Positions 17,793 to 25,786 of a stretch of 64,000 bases of DNA are shown piece after piece. The notes beneath the pieces were generated by a model. It was not told the DNA's origin. It did not search any database and saw only the letters and a program-made list of their open reading frames with translations. This DNA is from an uncultured Bacteroidia bacterium (GTDB lineage Bacteria; Bacteroidota; Bacteroidia; Bacteroidales; Prolixibacteraceae). Every line of letters begins with the position of its first letter. Positions within the stretch are counted from its first letter, which is position 1. Made by a program: the position numbers and the translations under genes. The stretch is from assembly GCA_903904515.1 (NCBI GenBank), contig CAIVCR010000068.1, forward strand, positions 1-64,000. Direction: 5' to 3'.

Positions 17793-18003
17793 AGGTATCG
17801 GCTCTTCTCATTTGCAACCGAAGTTCCTCATTTTGCATCTCGAGTTCGATCTCATGTATCTGTAACTCCTCGACAAGTTTATCGTGATGGCGTTTAACAG
17901 GAATTGAATCACCCAATGCTAGATTTTCTTTTAATTTATCTTCTGCAGCCTTTCGTAGTGTCTGAGCAGATTTATTTTTGTCTGACCCTATTGGATAGTT
18001 CAT
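17761..18003 (-). pseudogene. frameshifted N-terminal segment of the PAS histidine kinase
   Basis: Eighty residues, mostly an amphipathic helix with ELQIHEIELEMQNEELRLQM, the coiled-coil start common to Bacteroidota PAS kinases (LRKxAEEKL ... ELQVHQIELEMQNEELR). In such proteins it runs straight into a PAS domain opening like YTDLYDFAPSGYFTL. Here the frame ends at YTDIYT-stop, while the other frame continues with NASSGQFTLSSIGEI. The two frames overlap by 32 bases across a TATATATA run. The simplest reading is one gene broken by a frameshift, real or from sequencing; a coupled pair of proteins is the alternative. Confidence 0.6.
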
Positions 18004-18062
18004 ATATTTTATTATGTATATCTAAGTTCGGTAAAATAGGTATTCAAAGCTTAACTTAAAAT

Positions 18063-18070
18063 CAAAGGTA
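18063..18070 (-). promoter_or_regulatory. candidate -7 element for the PAS kinase
   Basis: TACCTTTG on the minus strand, about 60 bases before the ATG at 18003, matches TAnnTTTG. No -33 element was found at a normal distance. Confidence 0.38.
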
Positions 18071-18227
18071 ACAATTTACCCTTGATTACTGCACTGCGTA
18101 GCTCAATAATTTGGAGCAGCGACAAGATGATCCTAATTCCCTATTTAAGAGGTAGTTTTTATAGATGGTATTACTCTATGAAGAGTTACAATAAGTGCAA
18201 AAATCCCGGGACTTTACTAAGGGGTAT

Positions 18228-18899
18228 TCAATGATAATTACGTTCCATAAATCCGGTCACTTTCCCGATCAGGTAATTCTCCATTGGAAGGTAGACCACT
18301 TTTTTTGTCTGAAAAGATGGTTCGGTAAAGAACCCGGAGATTTCGTATACCTCGATATCATTCTGAAAATCAATAATCTCATCCTCAAAACTTCCCCCTT
18401 TTAAATAGATGATTCCGTTAGGGCGAATATTTTGAGACTTTCCGGAGATATTTTTCTTCACCATCCCAACCAGGTTTGGAAATGAGGCTACAGCACGCGA
18501 TACGACAAAATCATATTGATCAAAAACATCCTCTATTTTTCCATGAATTGCTGTTACGTTCTTTAGGTTGAGTGTCTCAAAAACAGATTGAACGACAAGT
18601 ATCCTTTTCTGCATTGAATCTAGAAGGGAAAACTGGCAGGTGGGGAATAAAATGGCCAATGGAATCCCCGGGAATCCACCTCCTGTGCCTACATCCAATA
18701 TTTTGGTTCCGGGTTTAAAGCTAACAATCTTCGCGATGGCAAGTGAATGCAAAACATGTTCTTCGTAAAGAGATTCAATCTCCTTACGGGGTAGGACCTT
18801 AATAATCGAATTCCACTTCCGGTAGAGGGAAGCAAGTTTTTCAAACCGAAAAATCTGCTCAGATGAGAGATTGGGAAAATATTTTAATATTATTTGCAT
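18228..18899 (-). CDS. rsmG: 16S rRNA (guanine527-N7)-methyltransferase RsmG
   Basis: A 223-residue SAM-dependent methyltransferase (formerly GidB) that modifies G527 of 16S rRNA; its loss can give low-level streptomycin resistance. The SAM-binding motif is ILDVGTGGGFPGIPLAI. N-terminal LYEEHVLHSLAIAK and later VVSRAVASFPNLV are family hallmarks. Length is normal. It lies 24 bases downstream of the sigma factor gene on the same strand, so the two may be co-transcribed. The ATG at 18899 is well placed. Confidence 0.95.
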   Translation of the reverse strand: MQIILKYFPNLSSEQIFRFEKLASLYRKWNSIIKVLPRKEIESLYEEHVLHSLAIAKIVSFKPGTKILDVGTGGGFPGIPLAILFPTCQFSLLDSMQKRILVVQSVFETLNLKNVTAIHGKIEDVFDQYDFVVSRAVASFPNLVGMVKKNISGKSQNIRPNGIIYLKGGSFEDEIIDFQNDIEVYEISGFFTEPSFQTKKVVYLPMENYLIGKVTGFMERNYH

Positions 18900-18923
18900 A
18901 CCAGTACCTTTAAAATTTAAGAA

Positions 18924-19520
18924 TCAACTGATTTCGCTGTTTTTTAAAAGTTCAAAAAGCACCTTTCGCGACCTGAATAATTGCACTTTAATTGTTCCTA
19001 TGGGAAGATTTAGTTCCGAAGACATTTCAGAATACGAATATTCACCAAAATAGTGCATTTCGAGCAGTACCCTGTAACGCGGTTGCAGGTGCGATACCAT
19101 TTTGCGCAGGATTATGGCATTCTCATATTTAATAAGGGCCTCCTCCGGATTGTCCAGACTGGACCAGGCAGTATCCTGATAGTTATCATCTTCAATTTTA
19201 GCATCCGAAGGGACCAGAACACAATCAATAACCTTTTTTCGGCGCAGGTGATCGACTGCATGGTTATGAGCAATGCGGAATAGCCATGAACTAAAGGCAA
19301 AATCGGAATCATACTGGTGGATATTTATAAATACCTTTTCGAAAACATCAGTCGTAAGCTCGTTGGCAATCTCTTTAAATTTAACGATTTTCAGAATCAG
19401 AAAATATATTGCGCTTCCATATCGGCTCATAAGCTGTTCAAAGGCTCTATTATCGCCAGAGCGTACACTTAGGATAAGTTTTAAGTCATGCATGGCATTT
19501 CCCGAGAGTTTTGGATTCAT
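18924..19520 (-). CDS. ECF-type RNA polymerase sigma factor
   Basis: A 198-residue sigma-70 family protein of the extracytoplasmic-function type. Region 2 spans about residues 20-90 (AFEQLMSRYGSAIYFLILKIV ... FSSWLFRIAHNHAVDHLRRKK), and region 4 about 135-190 with the helix-turn-helix YSEMSSELNLPIGTIKVQLFRSRK. No anti-sigma factor gene is adjacent, so its signal is unknown. It probably shares a message with rsmG. The promoter region holds a -7 element at 19555-19562 and, further up, a helically phased repeat at 19615-19656. Confidence 0.93.
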   Translation of the reverse strand: MNPKLSGNAMHDLKLILSVRSGDNRAFEQLMSRYGSAIYFLILKIVKFKEIANELTTDVFEKVFINIHQYDSDFAFSSWLFRIAHNHAVDHLRRKKVIDCVLVPSDAKIEDDNYQDTAWSSLDNPEEALIKYENAIILRKMVSHLQPRYRVLLEMHYFGEYSYSEMSSELNLPIGTIKVQLFRSRKVLFELLKNSEIS

Positions 19521-19554
19521 AAACAGTTGGATTTATGTATATCACATATTACCG

Positions 19555-19562
19555 CAAATTTA
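19555..19562 (-). promoter_or_regulatory. candidate -7 element for the sigma factor gene
   Basis: TAAATTTG on the minus strand, 34 bases before the ATG at 19520, matches TAnnTTTG. The CGGTTTTAAACG repeats begin about 50 bases further upstream. Confidence 0.45.
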
Positions 19563-19614
19563 GGTCAGGAAGTTCATAAGAGTCGTATATTAACCGGATA
19601 CATCCGTTTCTATT

Positions 19615-19656
19615 CGGTTTTAAACGGTTATTTTCGGTTGTAAACGGTTTTAAACG
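19615..19656. promoter_or_regulatory. three CGGTTnTAAACG repeats at 20- and 10-base spacing
   Basis: CGGTTTTAAACGG at 19615-19627, CGGTTGTAAACGG at 19635-19647 and CGGTTTTAAACG at 19645-19656. Starts are 20 and 10 bases apart, one or two helical turns, so all lie on one face of the DNA. A related CCGTTTCTATTCGG precedes them at 19604-19617. The cluster sits between divergent genes (sigma factor and Cys-rich protein) and is a plausible operator array. The binding protein is unknown. Confidence 0.55.
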
Positions 19657-19774
19657 AATAATTTTTCAACACTTTTCATTTTTTTTTTGTATATTAGTCG
19701 AATAAAGATGAATCGTTCATTGCTTTATATTGTTTAAGACAATTTTCTATCAATCATCCTCTCAACTTATTATT

Positions 19775-20155
19775 ATGGAAAATCGTAAATGTCTCGAATG
19801 CTATGAGCAGCTCAGGGGCAGGGCTGACCAGAAGTTTTGTAGCGACCAGTGCCGTAGTGCTTATAATAACAAACAGTATCTGGATTCCCATTCAGTAATC
19901 AATTCGATTAACAGGATTCTAAAAAAGAACTATTTTATCTTAACAGCTCTTTGCTCCGAAGGTAAAATGACAGCTTCTAAAAGTGATCTGCAGAGAAAAG
20001 GGTACCGATTTGATTATTTCACGTATACGAGTACCACAAAATCCAACAGAGTCAACTATTTCTGTTATGATCAGGGTTATAGAGAAAATGAGAATAATAA
20101 AATCACGCTCGTAAGGCATGCTCCGCAAGCCACCTTTTCAGATTTAAGCCACTGA
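19775..20155 (+). CDS. small treble-clef/zinc-ribbon protein of unknown function
   Basis: About 126 residues from the ATG at 19775; a longer reading from 19730 needs a non-ATG start. The N-terminus has CLECYEQLRGRADQKFC followed by CRSAYNN, a CxxC...C-x3-C zinc-binding pattern resembling small Bacteroidota proteins often labelled hypothetical or DUF2116-like. The rest (ILKKNYFILTALCSEGKMTASKSDLQRKGY) looks like a small helical domain with a conserved GYRFDYFT stretch. A role in nucleic-acid binding is an inference from the zinc knuckle only. It is divergent from the sigma factor and shares its repeat-containing upstream region. Confidence 0.7.
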   Translation: MENRKCLECYEQLRGRADQKFCSDQCRSAYNNKQYLDSHSVINSINRILKKNYFILTALCSEGKMTASKSDLQRKGYRFDYFTYTSTTKSNRVNYFCYDQGYRENENNKITLVRHAPQATFSDLSH

Positions 20156-20167
20156 ATACTTAAACGT

Positions 20168-20220
20168 AAAAAAAAGCTCCTCTTTGAATTAAAGTTGTGC
20201 CACTTTAATTCAAAGAGGAG
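20168..20220 (-). terminator. strong intrinsic terminator of ribD
   Basis: A perfect 19-bp stem: left arm 20177-20195, loop TGTGCC, right arm 20202-20220. On the minus strand it is followed, after one C, by an unbroken T-run (plus-strand As before 20176). It lies about 66 bases after the ribD stop. The plus-strand gene ending at 20155 may also use it, though its T-run is poor in that direction. Confidence 0.85.
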
Positions 20221-20285
20221 TCAGAGCTTTGAGAACCCTTTTACTCAGTATTCGGAGAATTTTGTCTTCTTAAACTTTCGTGCCT

Positions 20286-21347
20286 TCATAAGACCCGCCT
20301 GAATAAAAACATCCAGCTGTCATCCAATTCCTCTGTCTTTAAAAGACTACCGTTAAAATGAGGAGCTTTCACACCGCTGTGGAATATGTTTTTGCCTATA
20401 AACAATCTTGCTTCATCCCATAATTCCAGATCAATAAATGAATTGAGCAGTTTCTGTCCCCCTTCCACGATAAGTGACAAAATCCCTCTCTTATGCAAAT
20501 CGGCAAGAATAAGCTCAATTTCATTCCCATTAAAGGGGATCTGTTTAAACTCCAGATTATGCTTCCCTGGAACCTCCAGTGAAGTATATACAATTGTTGG
20601 TATACTCAAGTCAAACAATGAAAGCCCGGTCGGCAGTTTCATCTCCCTGTCGATTACAACTCTTAGCGGAGGGTTGCCGCTCCAATCCCTTATTGTTAAA
20701 GAGGGGTTATCTTTTTTCGCCGTATTAGTTCCCACTAAAATAGCCGATTCATCAGACCGCATCTTGTGAACAGCGATTCTGGATAAATCATTGGTGATCC
20801 ATGTTGGTTGTCCATAATGCTCATGTGATCTGTCAATATCGATAAATCCGTCAGCTGTTTGGGCCCACTTTAAAATGATAAAAGGTCTTCTCTTTTGATG
20901 ACAGGTAAAAAAACGGCGGTTCAATTCAACACATTTCTCCTCGCAACAACCTTCCCAAACCCGACAACCTTCACCCCTGAGTTTTGCAATCCCATTGCCG
21001 GCGACCTCCTTAAAAGGATCCCGGGTGCCAACAACCACATCGGGGATTTGATGGAGAAGTATTAAATCAGCACATGGGGGGGTCTTTCCATGATGCGAAC
21101 AAGGCTCGAGTGTAACATACAGTGTCGACTCTTTCAGTAATTCCTTGTTTTTAACACTATTGACAGCGTTTACTTCAGCGTGCGCCATTCCAAATTTGCA
21201 ATGATATCCCTCTCCGATGATTACACCATTGTGTACGATTACGCAACCAACCATGGGGTTTGGGGAAACAGCACCCATTCCAAGGCGCGCTAATTCGATA
21301 GCACGCAACATAAACTTTTCGTCTGCCTCAAAACCCCTTTCCATCAT
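20286..21347 (-). CDS. ribD: bifunctional riboflavin biosynthesis deaminase/reductase RibD
   Basis: About 353 residues from the ATG at 21347 (or 21344), giving MMERGFEADEKFMLRAIELA. The frame stays open upstream, but that would run past the divergent prmC start. The N-terminal deaminase domain has the zinc ligands HAEVNAV and CSHHGKTPPCADL. The C-terminal reductase domain has FIILKWAQTADGFI and SLIVEGGQKLLNSF. It makes 5-amino-6-(ribitylamino)uracil 5'-phosphate for riboflavin, fitting the ApbE flavin-transfer gene in this window. Only 27 bases separate its start from that of prmC. Confidence 0.95.
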   Translation of the reverse strand: MMERGFEADEKFMLRAIELARLGMGAVSPNPMVGCVIVHNGVIIGEGYHCKFGMAHAEVNAVNSVKNKELLKESTLYVTLEPCSHHGKTPPCADLILLHQIPDVVVGTRDPFKEVAGNGIAKLRGEGCRVWEGCCEEKCVELNRRFFTCHQKRRPFIILKWAQTADGFIDIDRSHEHYGQPTWITNDLSRIAVHKMRSDESAILVGTNTAKKDNPSLTIRDWSGNPPLRVVIDREMKLPTGLSLFDLSIPTIVYTSLEVPGKHNLEFKQIPFNGNEIELILADLHKRGILSLIVEGGQKLLNSFIDLELWDEARLFIGKNIFHSGVKAPHFNGSLLKTEELDDSWMFLFRRVL

Positions 21348-21357
21348 GCGCTTTATA

Positions 21358-21365
21358 TATCTTTG
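21358..21365 (+). promoter_or_regulatory. -7 element for prmC, between divergent starts
   Basis: TATCTTTG on the plus strand is an exact TAnnTTTG match inside the 27-base gap between the ribD and prmC start codons. It lies nine bases before the ATG at 21375 and 27 before the alternative ATG at 21393, which favours the second start or a very short leader. Confidence 0.5.
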
Positions 21366-21374
21366 TAAAAAAAA

Positions 21375-22220
21375 ATGCAGGTTGCAAAAAAAATGATCCG
21401 GGATCAACTCGCTTCCATCTTTCCAAAACAGGAGATCGAAAGCCTGACCCGGTTGATATTTGAAAAAGTTCTCGGATTATCCCCTATTCAGATTCATTTA
21501 AATCAAAAAGAAACAATTTCAGCGGCAAATTTAGCTCAAATTAAAGAGATTATAAACCGTTTGACTCAATTTGAGCCTATTCAGTATGTTTTAGGGGAGA
21601 CTGAATTTTATAATTCTCTCTTTAAGGTGAACCCTTCGGTACTGATTCCCCGCCCCGAAACGGAAGAGTTGGTTGACTGGATCATTAAGGATAATAAAGA
21701 ATTAACACCCGCAATTCTGGACATAGGGACCGGAAGCGGCTGCATACCTGTTTCATTGGTCAAAAATCTGCCGGGCGCCTCGGCAAACGGATGGGATATC
21801 TCGCCCGATGCATTGGTTGTAGCTACCCTGAATGCTCAAATTAACTGCGTAAAAGTTGATTTTGAATGCGTTAATATTTTGGAACCCATAGAGACCAGAC
21901 ATTATGGAAAATACGATATCATTGTGAGTAATCCTCCCTATGTTACCATTTCGGAACAGCCATTTATGCAGCCCAATGTAATCAATTTTGAACCACATCT
22001 TGCACTTTTTGTTCCGGATACAGATCCCCTGATTTTTTACCGGAAGATTACAGATCTGGCAGCCTGCCTATTGAAAGAAAAGGGATCTGTCTATTTCGAA
22101 ATCAATGAGAAATATGGGGCCGAAACAGCGGAATTACTTCATACAAAGGGATTCATTAATATCCTGATCAAAAAAGACATCAACGGGAAGGAGCGGATGA
22201 TCAAGGGTGAAAAACAGTAG
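21375..22220 (+). CDS. prmC: peptide chain release factor N5-glutamine methyltransferase
   Basis: A 281-residue PrmC/HemK protein that methylates the Gln of the GGQ motif of release factors. Visible: family N-terminal region QYVLGETEFYNSLFKVNPSVLIPRPETEELVDW, SAM motif ILDIGTGSGCIPVSL and the catalytic NPPYV. Length is typical. An ATG at 21393 (MIRDQLASIF) is an alternative start and fits better with the -7 element at 21358-21365. Divergent from ribD with a minimal shared control region. Confidence 0.95.
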   Translation: MQVAKKMIRDQLASIFPKQEIESLTRLIFEKVLGLSPIQIHLNQKETISAANLAQIKEIINRLTQFEPIQYVLGETEFYNSLFKVNPSVLIPRPETEELVDWIIKDNKELTPAILDIGTGSGCIPVSLVKNLPGASANGWDISPDALVVATLNAQINCVKVDFECVNILEPIETRHYGKYDIIVSNPPYVTISEQPFMQPNVINFEPHLALFVPDTDPLIFYRKITDLAACLLKEKGSVYFEINEKYGAETAELLHTKGFINILIKKDINGKERMIKGEKQ

Positions 22221-22354
22221 AAACTGATTAAGCATCACTACTGACAGAAAAGACTTCGAAGAGACCAATTTATTAAACATAATTCATAATCAACTTTCAT
22301 ATAACCGAAAAAACAGCTCGTAATAAATAAATTCGTAAATATTTTTAGCCATTT

Positions 22355-22387
22355 TTGGTGAATCAATAAGAATAATGAATATTTTTG
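22355..22387 (+). promoter_or_regulatory. promoter of asd
   Basis: TTG at 22355-22357 and TATTTTTG at 22380-22387, spaced 22 bases, fit the Bacteroidota TTG/TAnnTTTG promoter. The leader to the asd ATG is about 66 bases. Confidence 0.5.
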
Positions 22388-22453
22388 CAGAATCAAACCT
22401 CAAAATTAATTTTGAAGGTATTGGAAAAATAAGAAAATTAAAATGATAATGAT

Positions 22454-23464
22454 ATGAAAGTAGCAATTGTTGGTGTTAGCGGCGCGGTAGGACAGGAATT
22501 CCTACGCGTATTGGATGAACGCAATTTCCCGCTTGACGAATTGATTATTTTTGGTTCGGCGCGGAGTACTGGAAAAGAATACACTTTCAGAGGCAAGAAA
22601 CTAATTGTCAAAGAATTACAACATAACGATGATTTCAGTGGGATCGACATCGCCCTGGTTTCGGCAGGGGCAGGTATCTCGAAAGAGTTTTCAGATACGA
22701 TTACAAAATTTGGAACCATTATGATCGATAACAGCAGTGCCTTTCGCATGGAGAACGATATCCCGCTTGTTGTTCCCGAGGTAAATGCTGCCGATGCCAA
22801 AAATATGCCGCGTAAAATTATCGCTAATCCAAACTGTACTACAATTCAGCTGGTGGTCGCATTAAAACCCATTGAGGATATTTCACACATCAGAAAAGTT
22901 CACATTGCAACTTACCAGAGTGCAAGCGGTGCCGGGGCTTCGGGTATGGATGAACTTGAGAATCAGACAGCGCAGGTCGCAGCGGGCGAAGAACCTACGG
23001 TGGCAAAATTTGCTTATCAGCTGGTGCAAAACCTCATTCCCCATATTGATGTATTCACAGATAATGATTACACCAAAGAGGAGATGAAGATGTTTCATGA
23101 AACCCGAAAGATTATGCATTCCGATATCATGGTAAGCGCCACAGCAGTGCGCGTGCCTGTCCTTCGTGCTCATTCGGAAGCCGTTTGGGTCGAAACCGAA
23201 CGGGAGATCTCACTGGAGGAGGCTAAATCAGCATTTAATAATGCAGAGGGAATTATCGTTATCGACAACCCTGCCAAAAAAGAGTACCCAATGCCCTTGC
23301 ATCTTGCAGGTCGCGATGAGGTATTTGTCGGAAGAGTTCGCAAGGATATCTCCAATCCGAATGGCTTAGCCTTTTGGACAGTCTCAGATCAGATTAAAAA
23401 AGGGGCAGCTCTAAACGCGGTGCAGATTGCTGAATACCTTGTTAAAGAAGGTGTTGTAAAGTAA
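22454..23464 (+). CDS. asd: aspartate-semialdehyde dehydrogenase
   Basis: A 336-residue NADPH-dependent enzyme that reduces aspartyl phosphate to aspartate semialdehyde, the branch point to lysine/diaminopimelate, threonine and methionine. N-terminal nucleotide-binding [15 protein letters not shown], the SSAFRM phosphate-binding segment and the catalytic Cys in ANPNCTTIQ are visible. Length is normal. It is monocistronic, with a promoter at 22355-22387 and a strong hairpin terminator right after its stop. Confidence 0.97.
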   Translation: MKVAIVGVSGAVGQEFLRVLDERNFPLDELIIFGSARSTGKEYTFRGKKLIVKELQHNDDFSGIDIALVSAGAGISKEFSDTITKFGTIMIDNSSAFRMENDIPLVVPEVNAADAKNMPRKIIANPNCTTIQLVVALKPIEDISHIRKVHIATYQSASGAGASGMDELENQTAQVAAGEEPTVAKFAYQLVQNLIPHIDVFTDNDYTKEEMKMFHETRKIMHSDIMVSATAVRVPVLRAHSEAVWVETEREISLEEAKSAFNNAEGIIVIDNPAKKEYPMPLHLAGRDEVFVGRVRKDISNPNGLAFWTVSDQIKKGAALNAVQIAEYLVKEGVVK

Positions 23465-23483
23465 GTCGATTTTCGATATTTTA

Positions 23484-23531
23484 AAATATACAACAAAAGC
23501 TACTCCATAAGGTAGCTTTTGTTGTATATTT
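23484..23531 (+). terminator. 20-bp hairpin terminator of asd
   Basis: The core stem is ATACAACAAAAGCTAC (23488-23503) with its exact complement at 23512-23527 and an eight-base loop. Four further A-T pairs extend it to 20 bp. It lies about 20 bases after the asd stop. The right arm overlaps a -7 element for the next gene. Confidence 0.75.
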
Positions 23532-23532
23532 G
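23525..23532 (+). promoter_or_regulatory. -7 element for the Rpn-family gene, inside the asd terminator
   Basis: TATATTTG matches TAnnTTTG and lies 21 bases before the ATG at 23554. It is formed by the end of the asd terminator stem, so terminator and promoter share bases. Confidence 0.42.
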
Positions 23533-23553
23533 TAGTTGTAATTGGGTAGATTT

Positions 23554-24423
23554 ATGCGTTATCTTGATCCTAAAAATGATTTGACTTTTAAGAAAATCTT
23601 TGGCGAACATCCGCATCTTTTGAAGAGTTTTCTTAACGCCGTGATGCCTCTTGCGGAAGGGAGGAAAATTATTTCGCTCGAATATCTGCCTGCTGAACTA
23701 GTCCCTGAAATTCCGATGTTTGCAAATTCTATCGTTGACGTAAGATGCATCGATGAAAAGGGACAACAGTTTATTGTTGAAATGCAGATGCTCTGGACCG
23801 ACAGTTTTAAAAGCAGGGTCTTGTTTAATGCTTCGAAAGCTTACATTAAACAGGTTGGTCGCGGGTTCCAGTACAAAAGTTTGCAGCCGGTTTACTCCCT
23901 AAACATCATTAATGAAAATTTTGACGATAAACCTGAAATTTACATTCATCACTATCAGCTCATCCATACTCAGGATAGTGAAGATGTCATGGAAGGATTG
24001 GAATTCGTATTTATAGAACTCCCCAAGTTTAAGGCAAAAAAGTTTACGGACAAGAAATTGCAGGTTTTATGGTTGCGGTTTCTGTCCGAAATAAACGATT
24101 TACAGGAGAGTATATCTCCTGATTTCTTAGATGTGCCTGAAATTAAGGAAGCAACAGAACTGATTCTTGAAAGTGGCATGACAAGAGGCGAACTTGAAAC
24201 ATACGACAAATATTGGGATATAATAAGTACCGAGAAATCATTTCGTAGCGATGCATATGCGAAAGGTATTGAACAAGGAATTGAACAGGGGATAGAACAG
24301 GGGATAGAACAGGGGATTACAAGTGAAAAACATATAATTGCAAAAAAACTCAAATTACTAGGTCTTTCAACTTCTGATATAGTAAAAGCTACCGGACTTT
24401 CAGAAGAGGAAATTGAGAAATAG
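23554..24423 (+). CDS. Rpn-family PD-(D/E)XK nuclease/transposase-like protein
   Basis: About 289 residues from the ATG at 23554 (MRYLDPKNDLTFKKIFGEHP, the usual opening); the TTG at 23542 is less likely. The nuclease core is visible: NSIVDVRCIDEKGQQFIVEMQM supplies the D...ExQ catalytic pattern of the family, and RVLFNASKAYIKQVGRG follows. Relatives (Rpn, formerly transposase_31) promote RecA-independent recombination, and some act in phage defence. Near the C-terminus GIEQ is repeated four times by 12-base DNA units, a likely site of length variation. No terminal inverted repeats were seen, so I do not call a complete transposon. Confidence 0.88.
   Translation: MRYLDPKNDLTFKKIFGEHPHLLKSFLNAVMPLAEGRKIISLEYLPAELVPEIPMFANSIVDVRCIDEKGQQFIVEMQMLWTDSFKSRVLFNASKAYIKQVGRGFQYKSLQPVYSLNIINENFDDKPEIYIHHYQLIHTQDSEDVMEGLEFVFIELPKFKAKKFTDKKLQVLWLRFLSEINDLQESISPDFLDVPEIKEATELILESGMTRGELETYDKYWDIISTEKSFRSDAYAKGIEQGIEQGIEQGIEQGITSEKHIIAKKLKLLGLSTSDIVKATGLSEEEIEK
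24265..24318 (+). repeat. 12-base tandem repeat encoding GIEQ in the Rpn gene
   Basis: Four in-frame 12-base units (24265-24312), related to GGGATAGAACAG, plus a partial fifth (GGGATT). The last two full units are identical. Unit gain or loss would change protein length without a frameshift. Confidence 0.85.
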
Positions 24424-24494
24424 GGTATGAATTAAAAAGGCAATAGGGAATAGGCAACAGGCAAAAGGACACACATTGTCAAATTGTCAAATTC

Positions 24495-24534
24495 ATTAGC
24501 ACATTAGCAAATTAGCACATTAGCAAATTAGCAT
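24495..24534. repeat. five 8-base tandem repeats ATTAGCAN
   Basis: ATTAGCAC, ATTAGCAA, ATTAGCAC, ATTAGCAA and ATTAGCAT in direct succession, in the gap between two convergent genes. A short AAATTGTC doublet precedes them. Confidence 0.85.
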
Positions 24535-24540
24535 ATTAAT

Positions 24541-25752
24541 TTACTCCTCATCAAAAACCTGGTATAAAAAATCGTTAAAGGGAAACCTTCGGATGTGAAT
24601 TGCTTTGATCTCCTCATAGATAACTTTCTTAAATTCTTCGATATTGGTCTTCTCCGTTGCAGAGATAAAAAGGGAGATATTTTCGTGGTTACCCATCCAG
24701 GACTGTTTCCAGTCCTCAAGGTTCATATTGTCCTTTGTTGATGGCAGGAGGTCGTCCTCCTCCTTCTCTACATATTTGAACGCATCAATTTTATTGAAAA
24801 GATAGATCATTGGTTTATCTGCAGCTCCAAGCTCGGCCAATGTTTTATTGACCACTTCAACCTGAGATTCAAAACCCGGATGAGAAATATCCACAACATG
24901 AATTAGCAGGTCTGCTTCGCGTGTTTCGTCAAGGGTCGATTTGAAAGACTCCACCAAATGATGAGGTAATTTTCGGATAAAACCCACCGTGTCGGTTAAA
25001 AGGAAGGGCAAATTTCCGATAACAACCTTTCTGACGGTAGTATCAAGGGTGGCGAAAAGCTTATTTTCGGCAAAAACATCCGATTTACTGATCAGGTTTA
25101 GGATGGTCGACTTTCCGACATTGGTATATCCTACAAGTGCTACCCTCACCATCTTTCCACGGTTGCGCCGCTGAGTCATCATCTGACTGTCGATTAGCTC
25201 CAGCTTTGCCTTAAGGAATGATATTCTGTCGAGAATGATCCGTTTATCTGTTTCAATCTGTGACTCACCAGGTCCACGTGTGCCTATGCCACCCTGCTGC
25301 CGCTCAAGATGGGTCCATAAACGGGTAAGCCTCGGAAGCATATATTTGCATTGGGCCAGTTCAACCTGAGTTTTGGAATGTGCAGTTTGCGCCCGGCTGG
25401 CAAAGATATCAAGGATAAGATTGGTCCGGTCGAGGATTTTGCATTCCAAGGCTGGCTCGATATTTCTGATTTGTGTAGGGGTGAGCTCATCATCAAAAAT
25501 TACAGCATCGATAGCATGTACCCTTACATAATCAGCAATCTCCTTAAGCTTTCCGGTCCCCACAAACGTTGCGGTATTTGGATTATCCAACCGCTGAACA
25601 AATCGTTCCCAAACCTCAGCACCTGAAGTATCTACCAAAAAATCGAGTTCGTCGAGATATTCATTGGCCTTCTTTTCATCCTGCCGGCCTGTTATCAGTC
25701 CAACAATAACGACTCTCTCTTTTTGCTCGGATGTATCATGTAATTTCACCAT
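24541..25752 (-). CDS. hflX: ribosome-associated GTPase HflX
   Basis: A 403-residue GTPase that binds the 50S subunit and can split stalled ribosomes. The N-terminal HflX domain ends with the Gly-rich QQGGIGTRGPGESQIETDKR linker. The G domain has GYTNVGKST (G1), DTVGFI (G3) and NKID (G4). The start is the ATG at 25752. A -7 element ends only four bases upstream, so the message is probably leaderless. It is convergent with the Rpn gene. Confidence 0.96.
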   Translation of the reverse strand: MVKLHDTSEQKERVVIVGLITGRQDEKKANEYLDELDFLVDTSGAEVWERFVQRLDNPNTATFVGTGKLKEIADYVRVHAIDAVIFDDELTPTQIRNIEPALECKILDRTNLILDIFASRAQTAHSKTQVELAQCKYMLPRLTRLWTHLERQQGGIGTRGPGESQIETDKRIILDRISFLKAKLELIDSQMMTQRRNRGKMVRVALVGYTNVGKSTILNLISKSDVFAENKLFATLDTTVRKVVIGNLPFLLTDTVGFIRKLPHHLVESFKSTLDETREADLLIHVVDISHPGFESQVEVVNKTLAELGAADKPMIYLFNKIDAFKYVEKEEDDLLPSTKDNMNLEDWKQSWMGNHENISLFISATEKTNIEEFKKVIYEEIKAIHIRRFPFNDFLYQVFDEE

Positions 25753-25756
25753 GGTG

Positions 25757-25764
25757 CAAAAGTA
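25757..25764 (-). promoter_or_regulatory. -7 element immediately before hflX
   Basis: TACTTTTG on the minus strand matches TAnnTTTG and ends four bases before the hflX ATG. Transcription would start at the initiation codon. No -33 TTG is evident. Confidence 0.4.
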
Positions 25765-25786
25765 GTACTTTTTGATTGATCCGAAT

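Noticed and set aside
23554..24423. Complete insertion sequence around the Rpn-family gene.
   Set aside because: No terminal inverted repeats or target duplication were seen; the flanking inverted repeat at 23484-23531 is the asd terminator.
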